NCBI RefSeq assembly: GCF_017302985.1
Contig: NZ_JAFIMU010000006.1
Location: 248,001 to 312,000 of the forward strand
Source: Corallococcus macrosporus
GTDB lineage: Bacteria > Myxococcota > Myxococcia > Myxococcales > Myxococcaceae
DNA length: 64,000 nucleotides
Direction of reading: 5' to 3'
Program-made: the position numbers and the translations under genes
In this document: piece after piece, positions 57,457 through 64,000 of the stretch
Numbering within the stretch: position 1 is the stretch's first letter
Layout: the number at the start of each line of letters is the position of its first letter
The notes under the pieces: generated by a model
Seen by the model: the letters and a program-made list of their open reading frames with translations, nothing else
Told to the model about the DNA's origin: nothing
The model's database searches: none

Positions 57457-58557
57457 TCAGAAGGTCCTGCGCCGCAGCACCGACGCGTCCAGCGACGCGA
57501 GCGAAGGCCGGCCCGAGAGCGCCAGGGCCAGCGCCAGCTCCTCACGCAGGAGCGACAGCAGGTGGCCCACGCCCTCCTCCCCACCCGCCGCCAGCCCCCA
57601 GTACACCGGGCGGCCCACGAGCACCGCCTTCGCGCCCAGCGCCAGGGCCTTGAGCACGTCCGTGCCCCGCCGGATGCCGCCGTCCACCAGCACCTCGCAG
57701 CGGCCCTTCGCGGTGGCCACCACCTCCGGCAGCGCCTCCAGCGGAGGGATGGCGCCGTCCAACTGCCGGCCGCCGTGGTTGGACACGATGACGCCGTCCA
57801 CGCCCGCCGCCACCGCGCGCGCCGTGTCCTCCGCCGTCAGCACGCCCTTGAGGAGCACCGGCAGCTTCGACACCGAGCGCACCCACTCCACCGCCTCCCA
57901 CGTGAGCGAGGGGTCGAAGTCCCGCGACGCATGCGACGCGATGCCGGACTCACCGGAGACGCGGGCCGCCAGCGCCGCGGTCACGCCCGCGTCGAAGTTG
58001 GCCGCGCGCACGTGGGCCGGCAGCCCGAAGCCGCTGCGCATGTCCCGCATCCGGCGGCCCAGCCGGGGCGTGTCCACCGTGAGCACCAGCGCCTTGTAGC
58101 CAGCGGCCTCCGCGCGGCGGATCAGCGCCGTCGTCACCGCGCGCTCGCGGAAGCAGTACACCTGGAACCAGAGCGGCCCCGTCGCGGCGGCGGCCACGTC
58201 CTCCAGCGTGCGGCTGGCCATGGTGCTCACCACCATGAGCCCGCCCAGCGCGCCGGCCGCCCTCGCGGTGGCCACCTCGCCGTCCGGATGCGCCAGGGCC
58301 TGGTACGCCATGGGCGCGACGCCCAGCGGGTGCGACAGGCGCGTGCCCAGCAGCTCCACGGTGGTGTCGCAGCGGGCCACGTCCACCAGCACGCTGGGGC
58401 GCAGCCACCACGCGTCGAAGGCCTTCCGGCTGTCACGCAGGGAGCACTCGTCGTCGCTCCCGCCGAACACGTAGTCGAAGACGTCCGCGGGCAGCCGCGC
58501 GCGGGCCTGGTGTTCGTACTCGTCCAGGCAGAGGGGGCGCGCGGCGGGGCCGGTCAC
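57457..58557 (-). CDS. hmo: FMN-dependent alpha-hydroxy acid oxidase, probably 4-hydroxymandelate oxidase
   Basis: 366 aa from a GTG that overlaps the preceding gene's stop (GTGA); an upstream extension of the frame lies inside that gene and is ignored. The FMN-binding TIM barrel has APMAYQALAHPDGE at the N-terminus, the catalytic His in VSNHGGRQLDG, and VLVDGGIRRGTDVLKALALGA. The family includes lactate, glycolate and mandelate oxidases. Coupling to a hydroxymandelate synthase gene makes hydroxymandelate the likely substrate, giving 4-hydroxyphenylglyoxylate for 4-hydroxyphenylglycine synthesis. The aminotransferase (HpgT) needed for the last step is not in this window. Confidence 0.8.
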   Translation of the reverse strand: MTGPAARPLCLDEYEHQARARLPADVFDYVFGGSDDECSLRDSRKAFDAWWLRPSVLVDVARCDTTVELLGTRLSHPLGVAPMAYQALAHPDGEVATARAAGALGGLMVVSTMASRTLEDVAAAATGPLWFQVYCFRERAVTTALIRRAEAAGYKALVLTVDTPRLGRRMRDMRSGFGLPAHVRAANFDAGVTAALAARVSGESGIASHASRDFDPSLTWEAVEWVRSVSKLPVLLKGVLTAEDTARAVAAGVDGVIVSNHGGRQLDGAIPPLEALPEVVATAKGRCEVLVDGGIRRGTDVLKALALGAKAVLVGRPVYWGLAAGGEEGVGHLLSLLREELALALALSGRPSLASLDASVLRRRTF

Positions 58558-59624
58558 GCCTGCGCCCGGGCGTAGTCGCGCTCCACCGCCTCGAAGAGGG
58601 CGCGGATGTTGGCGCCGCCGAAGCCGCGGGCCTGCTGGCGCTGGATGACCTCGAAGAACAGCGTCTGCTTCGGGTGCTCCGAGCGGGTGAACGTCTGCAG
58701 CAGCGTGCCCCACGCGTCGCGGTCCACCAGGATGCCCAGCTCCCGCAGGGGCTCCAGGTCAAAGTCCAGCGCGCCCAGCCGCGCCTCCAACCGCTCGTAG
58801 TACGGCGCCGGAATCTCCAGGAACTGCGTGTGCCGCCGCAGCTCGCGCACCGCCACCACGATGTCCGTCGTGAGCAGCGCGATGTGCTGCACGCCCGGGC
58901 CGCCGTTGCGGCGCAGGAACTCGCCAATCTGCCCGGGGTTCTCCGCGGACAGCGGCTCCTGGAGCGGCAGGATGATGCGCGTGGACGGGCTCTGCACCAC
59001 CTTGGAGTTCATCCCGCTCTTGCGCGTGTGGACGATCTCCTCGTGGGACTGATGGAAGCCGAAGACGTGCTGGTAGAAGCGCACCGTCGCGTCCAGCGTG
59101 CCCGGCTCCAGGCAGATGGCCAGGTGATCCAACCCGGCGAACGGCTCCGGCGTCACCGACACCACGGACTCGCACGGCACCAGGCCCGGCGGCACGAACG
59201 CACCCACCGCCGCGTCGGACTGGAGGAACGAGTGCACCAGGTCCCCCACCGTCGCCACGGTGGCCTGGAGCATGGACCGCCCCTCGCCGTCCAACCCCTT
59301 CACCGGCTCGCGCAGCGGCCGGGCACCGCGCTGGGTGACGTGCCCGAAGGCGCCCACCGCGTCACGCGTGCGCAGCGCGATGTCCCGCACGCCGTCGCCG
59401 TGCCGCTCCACGAAGCCCGAGGCCGGGTGGTCCGGGGTCAGCCCCTGCGTGAGCAGCAGCCGCAGCGTGCCCTGCTGCAACAGCACGGAGCGCCTGTCCA
59501 CGAGCCCCGTCTCCGGGCCCCCTTCCGCGACGCGGCGGAAGCCCATGCGGTCCGAATAGAAGCCCGCTGCGCTCGAGACGTCGGCGACGCACAGCTCGAC
59601 GTACTCGATATCCTCGAAAAACAT
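58554..59624 (-). CDS. hmaS: 4-hydroxymandelate synthase (HPPD-like non-haem iron dioxygenase)
   Basis: 356 aa, the size of HmaS from glycopeptide producers. It converts 4-hydroxyphenylpyruvate to 4-hydroxymandelate, the first step to 4-hydroxyphenylglycine. The iron ligands are His in GLDHLAICLE, His in GVQHIALL and Glu in FFEVIQRQ. SGMNSKVVQSP and GFGGANIRALFEAVE match HmaS more closely than typical tyrosine-catabolic HPPD, which usually has a PINEP-type segment. The homologous dioxygenase HPPD (homogentisate formation) remains the alternative. The coupled oxidase gene downstream strongly favours HmaS. Confidence 0.8.
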   Translation of the reverse strand: MFFEDIEYVELCVADVSSAAGFYSDRMGFRRVAEGGPETGLVDRRSVLLQQGTLRLLLTQGLTPDHPASGFVERHGDGVRDIALRTRDAVGAFGHVTQRGARPLREPVKGLDGEGRSMLQATVATVGDLVHSFLQSDAAVGAFVPPGLVPCESVVSVTPEPFAGLDHLAICLEPGTLDATVRFYQHVFGFHQSHEEIVHTRKSGMNSKVVQSPSTRIILPLQEPLSAENPGQIGEFLRRNGGPGVQHIALLTTDIVVAVRELRRHTQFLEIPAPYYERLEARLGALDFDLEPLRELGILVDRDAWGTLLQTFTRSEHPKQTLFFEVIQRQQARGFGGANIRALFEAVERDYARAQA

Positions 59625-59752
59625 GACTTGGGCCCGTTCCGGTAAAGTCGAAATTCGTTGGATGATAAATGATTCAGGGGACGACGGGATCCCCCTTTCT
59701 TCACCCCCCGTGGACTTTCCGGAGCTGCGTCCGGGGACGGCCGGACGGCGAG
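59625..59752. promoter_or_regulatory. Region between cysC and hmaS, likely hmaS-hmo promoter
   Basis: It contains an AT-rich stretch unusual for this genome (about 59640-59672, including GATGATAAATGATTC) suitable for a minus-strand promoter. No confident box assignment is possible. The 128-base gap suggests hmaS-hmo is transcribed separately from cysDNC. Confidence 0.4.
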
Positions 59753-60319
59753 CTAGGCGGCGCTCGCGGCGGGAGCCAGGAGGCCCCGGTCCCTCAGCGT
59801 GTCGAGGATGCGCTCCAGCCCCGCCTCCACCGTCTCCGCGTCGGAGCGGACGGTGATTTCCGGGGACTCGGGCGGCTCGTACGGGTCCGACACGCCGGTG
59901 AAGTGCGGGATCTCCCCGGCCAGGGCCTTCTTGTAGAGGCCCTTCACGTCACGGGCGATGAGCGCGTCCAGGCTGGCCTGGACGTAGACCTCCAGGAACG
60001 GGATGCCGGCCTGGGTGGCCAGGGCGCGCACCTCGTCCCGGGAGCTCTTGTACGGCGAGATGGCCGCGGTGATGACGCCCACCTCGTGCTTGGCCAGCAC
60101 ACGCGCCACGTAGCCGATGCGCCGGACGTTCTCCTCGCGGTCCGCGCGGCTGAAGCCCAGGCCGCGGGAGAGGTACGTGCGCACCTCGTCCCCGTCGAGC
60201 AGCTCCACGCGCTGCACGGGCGACAGCTGCCTGGCCACCGCGGTGGACAGCGTGCTCTTGCCCGCGCCGGACATGCCGGTGAACCAGAGGATGAAGCCCG
60301 GACGCTGTTGCATCGCCAT
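59753..60319 (-). CDS. cysC: Adenylylsulfate kinase
   Basis: 188 aa. It phosphorylates APS to PAPS, the donor used by sulfotransferases. The Walker A motif GMSGAGKST lies at about residues 15-23. [20 protein letters not shown] is the family's APS-binding region, and [12 protein letters not shown] is also conserved. It starts 3 bases after cysN and completes a cysD-cysN-cysC operon. The presence of a kinase rather than a PAPS or APS reductase here points toward sulfation chemistry. Confidence 0.95.
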   Translation of the reverse strand: MAMQQRPGFILWFTGMSGAGKSTLSTAVARQLSPVQRVELLDGDEVRTYLSRGLGFSRADREENVRRIGYVARVLAKHEVGVITAAISPYKSSRDEVRALATQAGIPFLEVYVQASLDALIARDVKGLYKKALAGEIPHFTGVSDPYEPPESPEITVRSDAETVEAGLERILDTLRDRGLLAPAASAA

Positions 60320-60322
60320 TCC

Positions 60323-61588
60323 CTATCTGTCCACGGCGGGGCCGTTGATCATCCCCGCGCCCACGGTGGCGTTGGTGCCTTCGTCGATGAGGATGAAGCT
60401 GCCGGTGCTGCGGTTGCGCCGGTACTCGTCGAAGAAGAGCGGCACCGTCGTGCGCAGCGTCACCCGGCCCACCTCGTTGAGCTTCAGGCCCGGGCTCTGC
60501 TCGTCGCGGTGCAGCGTGTTGACGTCCAGCCGGTAGTGCAGCTCCTTCACCATGGCGCGCGCCATGCGCGTGGTGTGCTTGATGGCCAGCCGCGACCCGC
60601 TGTTGAGCTGTGTCGAGTCCGACAGCCAGCACACCATCGCGTCGATGTCCTGGCTCGCGGTGGGCGGGTTGCCCGGGCGGCACAGCATGTCGCCGCGGCT
60701 GATGTCCAGCTCCTCCTCCAGCGACACGTTCACCGACATGGGCGGGAACGCTTCCTTCAGCGGCTTGCCGGCCAGCTCCAGCGACTTGATGCGCGTGGTG
60801 AAGCCGGAGGGCATCACCATCACCTCGTCGCCCGGGCGCATCACGCCGCCCAGGAGCTGCCCGGAGTACGCGCGGTAGTCGTGGAACTTCTTCGCGGACG
60901 CGGGCCGGATGACTCCCTGCACGGGGAAGCGCAGGTGGATGAGGTCGCGGTCGGACGCGATGTGCACGTTCTCCAGGTGGTGCAGGAGCGTGGGGCCCTG
61001 GTACCAGGGCATCTTCTCCGAGCGCGTCACCACGTTGTCCCCGCCCAGCGCGGAGATGGGGATGAACGACAGGTCGGACACGTCCAGCTTCATGGAGAAC
61101 TGGCGGAACTCCTCCCGGATGCGGTCGAAGACGCCCTGGTCGTAGTCCACCAGGTCCATCTTGTTCACGCACAGCACCAGGTGCGGCACGCGCAAGAGCG
61201 ACGCGATGAACGCGTGGCGGCGCGTCTGCTCCAGCACGCCCTTGCGCGCGTCCACCAGGATGAGCGCCAGGTCCGCCGTGGACGCGCCCGTCACCATGTT
61301 GCGCGTGTACTGCAGGTGTCCGGGCGTGTCCGCGATGATGAACTTGCGCTTCGCCGTGGAGAAGTAGCGGTACGCCACGTCGATGGTGATGCCCTGCTCG
61401 CGCTCGGCCTTCAGGCCGTCCAGCAGCAGCGCCAGGTTGACGTACTCGTCGCCCCGGGCGTGGCTCGTGCGCTCCACCGCGGCGAGCTGGTCCTCGAGGA
61501 TGGACTTCGTGTCGTACAACAGCCGCCCGATGAGGGTGCTCTTGCCGTCATCCACGGAGCCCGCGGTCGCGAATCTCAGCAGTTCCAC
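60323..61588 (-). CDS. cysN: Sulfate adenylyltransferase, GTPase subunit
   Basis: 421 aa. A GTP-driven subunit that works with CysD to make APS from ATP and sulfate. The GTPase motifs are GSVDDGKST (P-loop), ERxQGITIDVAYRYF region (switch I), DTPGH (G3) and NKMD (G4). It lacks a C-terminal APS-kinase fusion, which fits the separate cysC gene. It uses a GTG start overlapping the cysD stop by one base (TAGTG). Confidence 0.95.
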   Translation of the reverse strand: MELLRFATAGSVDDGKSTLIGRLLYDTKSILEDQLAAVERTSHARGDEYVNLALLLDGLKAEREQGITIDVAYRYFSTAKRKFIIADTPGHLQYTRNMVTGASTADLALILVDARKGVLEQTRRHAFIASLLRVPHLVLCVNKMDLVDYDQGVFDRIREEFRQFSMKLDVSDLSFIPISALGGDNVVTRSEKMPWYQGPTLLHHLENVHIASDRDLIHLRFPVQGVIRPASAKKFHDYRAYSGQLLGGVMRPGDEVMVMPSGFTTRIKSLELAGKPLKEAFPPMSVNVSLEEELDISRGDMLCRPGNPPTASQDIDAMVCWLSDSTQLNSGSRLAIKHTTRMARAMVKELHYRLDVNTLHRDEQSPGLKLNEVGRVTLRTTVPLFFDEYRRNRSTGSFILIDEGTNATVGAGMINGPAVDR

Positions 61589-62493
61589 TAGAAGTATCCC
61601 TCGCGCTTGCGGTCTTCCATCGCCGTCTCAGAGAACTTGTCGTCCGCGCGGCTGGCGCCACGCTCCGTCACGCGGGAGGCCGTCACCTCCGCGATGACCT
61701 CCTCCACGGTGGACGCGGTGGACGGCACGCACGCGGTGCACGTCATGTCGCCCACCGTGCGGAAGCGCACCGTCTCCGTCGTCACCGTCTCACCGGGGAT
61801 CATGGCCATGAAGGGCGACCAGGCCATCAGCATCCCGTCCCGGCGGAACACCTCACGCTTGTGCGTGTAGTAGATGGACGGCAGCGCCACGTTCTCCCGG
61901 CCGATGTACTGCCAGATGTCCAGCTCGGTCCAGTTGGACAGGGGGAACACGCGCAGGTGCTCACCCCGGCGGTGGCGGCCGTTGTAGAGCGCCCACAGCT
62001 CCGGCCGCTGGTTCTTCGGGTCCCACTGGCCGAACTCGTCGCGGAAGGAATACACGCGCTCCTTCGCGCGGGCCTTCTCCTCGTCGCGCCGGGCGCCGCC
62101 GAAGACGGCGTTGAAGCCGTTCTTCTCGATGGCCTCCAGCAGCGGCTGCGTCTGCAGGCGGTTGCGGGACGCGCGAGGACCCTTCTCCTCCGTCACCTTG
62201 CCCGCGTCGATGGCCTCCTGCACGGACGCGACGATGAGCCGCGCGCCCAGCTCCGCCACCCGCTCATCGCGATACTGGATGACCTCCGGGAAGTTGTGCC
62301 CCGTGTCCACGTGCATCAGCGGAAAGGGCAGCGGCGCCGGCCAGAAGGCCTTCACCGCCAGGTGCAACATCACCGCGGAGTCCTTGCCACCGGAGAAGAG
62401 CAGCACCGGCCGGTCCAGCTCCGCCGCCACTTCCCGGATGATGAAGATGGACTCGGCTTCCAGCGCCTCAAGATGTGAAAGCTCGTAGCTCAC
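61588..62493 (-). CDS. cysD: Sulfate adenylyltransferase, small (PP-loop) subunit
   Basis: 301 aa from the GTG at 62493, which gives the usual CysD start (SYELSHLEALEAES) and length; the frame extends 25 codons further without family similarity. The ATP-binding PP-loop reads LLFSGGKDSAVMLHL. MHVDTGHNFPEV, GGARRDEEKARAKER and FPLSNWTELDIWQYI are characteristic. The product works with CysN to form APS and heads the cysDNC operon. Confidence 0.95.
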   Translation of the reverse strand: MSYELSHLEALEAESIFIIREVAAELDRPVLLFSGGKDSAVMLHLAVKAFWPAPLPFPLMHVDTGHNFPEVIQYRDERVAELGARLIVASVQEAIDAGKVTEEKGPRASRNRLQTQPLLEAIEKNGFNAVFGGARRDEEKARAKERVYSFRDEFGQWDPKNQRPELWALYNGRHRRGEHLRVFPLSNWTELDIWQYIGRENVALPSIYYTHKREVFRRDGMLMAWSPFMAMIPGETVTTETVRFRTVGDMTCTACVPSTASTVEEVIAEVTASRVTERGASRADDKFSETAMEDRKREGYF

Positions 62494-62727
62494 GGCCAGG
62501 CAAGCTACCACAACCCTCCCCGCGCCCAACCGTGGCCGTGAAAGTTTCCGGGTCTCCCGCCGTGACACATGCGGGATGCGACATGCGGGAGGGGGCGGTG
62601 AAACATGGCCGTCCGACCTGACAGGAAGGATGTTTCACGGATCCACTGCCGGTGTGAGTCGCGAGGCCTCACGCGGCGTGCGGGAGGACGTTCCACGCGG
62701 GGGGCGCATGGTATAGACGGCCGCGCC
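62494..62727. promoter_or_regulatory. Divergent region between cysDNC and the thioesterase gene, with a long-spaced inverted repeat
   Basis: GTGAAACAT (62598-62606) and ATGTTTCAC (62630-62638) form a perfect 9-base inverted repeat with a 23-base spacer, the arms starting 32 bases apart (about three helical turns). ACATGCGGGA occurs twice nearby (62567-62576 and 62581-62590). A related GTGAAA lies near 62537. This looks like an operator region serving one or both divergent genes. Confidence 0.5.
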
Positions 62728-63501
62728 ATGGCAAGCGCCTCCTCTCCCGTCCTCGATCGCTGGTTCCCCTCCCGCAAGCCGCTTCCGGAGCCGCGCCTGC
62801 GCCTGTTCTGCCTGCCCTTCGCCGGCGGCAGCGCGGCCATCTACACGCCGTGGAGCATGGCGCTGCCCACGGGGGTGGAGCTGTGCGCGGTGCAGTTGCC
62901 CGGCCGCGAGCGGCGCCTGATGGAGCCCGCCATCAAGTCGCTGCCGGAGCTGCTGGACGTGCTGATGCCGGCGCTGACGCCGCTGATGGACCGGCCCTTC
63001 GCGCTGTTCGGTTACAGCATGGGGGCGCGCATCGGCCTGGAGGTGGCCCGCACGCTGAAGCGCCAGGGCGGCCCGAAGCCGCTGGGCTTCATTGCCGCTG
63101 CGGCGCCTCCGCCGTCGCACAACGAGCGGGAGCCCATCCACACGCTGGATGATGCGGGCTTCATCGCGAAGCTGCGCGAGTACGACGGCACGCCGGAGGA
63201 GGTCCTCCAGCACAAGGAGCTGCTGGAGCTCATCCTCCCCACGCTGCGCGCGGACTTCGGGCTGGCCTGGACGGAGAACGGCCAGCACACGGCCCCGCTG
63301 GACCTCCCGCTGTCCGTGTACGCGGGCAAGGGGGACAAGCACGTGGGCCTGGACCTGATGGAGCACTGGCGCGCGGAGTCCACCGCCGACGTGCGCATCC
63401 GGCACTTCGACGGCGGCCACTTCTTCATCCGCTCGCACGGGCCGCAGGTGCTGGCGGCGGTGCGTGAGGACCTGACGCGCTGGATGACGGCCGCGACCTA
63501 G
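62728..63501 (+). CDS. Type II (editing) thioesterase, NRPS/PKS associated
   Basis: 257 aa from ATG 62728; the frame is open upstream but family similarity begins here (RLRLFCLPFAGGSA). This alpha/beta-hydrolase clears misprimed or stalled carrier domains of NRPS or PKS lines. The catalytic triad is Ser in FGYSMG, Asp in YAGKGDKHV and His in DGGHFFI. LPGRERR is also typical. It is free-standing, divergent from cysDNC, and about 25 kb from the visible NRPS genes, so its partner is inferred. Confidence 0.9.
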   Translation: MASASSPVLDRWFPSRKPLPEPRLRLFCLPFAGGSAAIYTPWSMALPTGVELCAVQLPGRERRLMEPAIKSLPELLDVLMPALTPLMDRPFALFGYSMGARIGLEVARTLKRQGGPKPLGFIAAAAPPPSHNEREPIHTLDDAGFIAKLREYDGTPEEVLQHKELLELILPTLRADFGLAWTENGQHTAPLDLPLSVYAGKGDKHVGLDLMEHWRAESTADVRIRHFDGGHFFIRSHGPQVLAAVREDLTRWMTAAT

Positions 63502-63519
63502 TCCGCCCCCACCCCGCGG

Positions 63520-63972
63520 TCAGAGTGGCACCTGGCGGTCGCGGGCGACGTGCTTCATCACCAAGGTGGAACGCATTCGTTGGACGCCAGGTAGGGCGCC
63601 AAGGCGCTCGTCGTACAGCTTCTGGAATGCGGGCAGATCGGCCGTCACGATGCGCAGGAGGTAGTCGGGGTCGCCGAAGAGCCGCTCGGCCTGAAGCACG
63701 TGCGGAATGCTCGCGATGGCCCGCTCGAAGCGGGCCACTGTATCGGCGTCACCCCGCTGCATGGTCACGAAGACGAGCGTCTCGAATGTCAGGCCGACCG
63801 CAGCGGGGTCGACCAGGGCAAGGTAGCCGCGGATCGCGCCACTCCGCTCCAGCGCCCGCACCCGGCGATGACACGGGGAGACACTCAGGTGCACCCGAGC
63901 GGCCAGCTCCGTGATGCTCAGGCGACCGTCCTTCTGGAGCTGAGCAAGAATCTTCCGATCCATGGCGTCCAT
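63520..63972 (-). CDS. Lrp/AsnC-family transcriptional regulator
   Basis: 150 aa, standard length. An N-terminal helix-turn-helix (MDRKILAQLQKDGRLSITEL, then SVSPCHRRVRALE) is followed by a RAM/AsnC ligand-binding domain (residues about 65-140; FGDPDYLLRIVTADLPAF). Such proteins sense amino acids and bind DNA as multimers. It is convergent with the thioesterase gene, 18 bases away. Its targets are unknown. Confidence 0.95.
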   Translation of the reverse strand: MDAMDRKILAQLQKDGRLSITELAARVHLSVSPCHRRVRALERSGAIRGYLALVDPAAVGLTFETLVFVTMQRGDADTVARFERAIASIPHVLQAERLFGDPDYLLRIVTADLPAFQKLYDERLGALPGVQRMRSTLVMKHVARDRQVPL

Positions 63973-64000
63973 GAGGTGGAATCTACCTCGGCACCGGACT

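Noticed and set aside
58554..59624. Tyrosine-catabolic 4-hydroxyphenylpyruvate dioxygenase
   Set aside because: MNSxVVQS-type sequence and the coupled hydroxy-acid oxidase favour hydroxymandelate synthase, though this is not proven.

Overview
The window is very GC-rich, tightly packed bacterial DNA. Giant NRPS genes, a kinase/cyclase fusion of the TOMM type and the general gene style suggest a myxobacterium (Myxococcota, probably Myxococcus/Corallococcus-like). That placement is an inference from gene content. I see no rRNA, tRNA, CRISPR array or insertion sequence.

Region 1 (1-37253, minus strand) holds two translationally coupled giant NRPS genes. The upstream gene (8132 aa) starts with a fatty acyl-AMP ligase and an ACP, followed by six elongation modules. 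The second gene starts inside the end of the first and runs off the left edge after three full modules and part of a fourth. Binding-pocket residues read from the sequence suggest acyl-Gly-D-Ser-X(perhaps 4-hydroxyphenylglycine)-D-(Val/Ile)-X-Asp-X(Orn-like)-Asn-D-Asp-X. The product is therefore probably a lipopeptide. Two pairs of kilobase-scale near-identical segments show recent internal duplication or gene conversion.

Region 2 (37254-44217) starts with a CmlA-type di-iron beta-hydroxylase divergent from the NRPS genes. It is followed by catalase-peroxidase katG, a sulfotransferase and a sedolisin-type protease.

Region 3 (44312-57390) is a thiazole/oxazole-modified peptide (TOMM, RiPP) locus made of two convergent operons. 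The plus-strand operon encodes a cyclodehydratase (E1-like/YcaO fusion), a B12-binding radical SAM enzyme, an amidohydrolase and a SagB-type dehydrogenase. The minus-strand operon encodes an FHA-GAF histidine kinase, a Ser/Thr kinase-cyclase-ATPase-TPR fusion and, one base after it, a 140-aa precursor with a nitrile-hydratase-like leader and a C-terminus ending CCGSPCC. This split, signalling-coupled RiPP locus is the strongest candidate for an undescribed system.

Region 4 (57457-63972) carries hydroxymandelate oxidase and hydroxymandelate synthase (4-hydroxyphenylglycine precursor supply), cysC-cysN-cysD (PAPS supply), a type II thioesterase and an Lrp/AsnC regulator. Hydroxyphenylglycine supply, PAPS, sulfotransferase, CmlA-like hydroxylase and thioesterase could all serve the NRPS product, which would give a hydroxylated, possibly sulfated lipopeptide. 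That link is inferred from proximity only.
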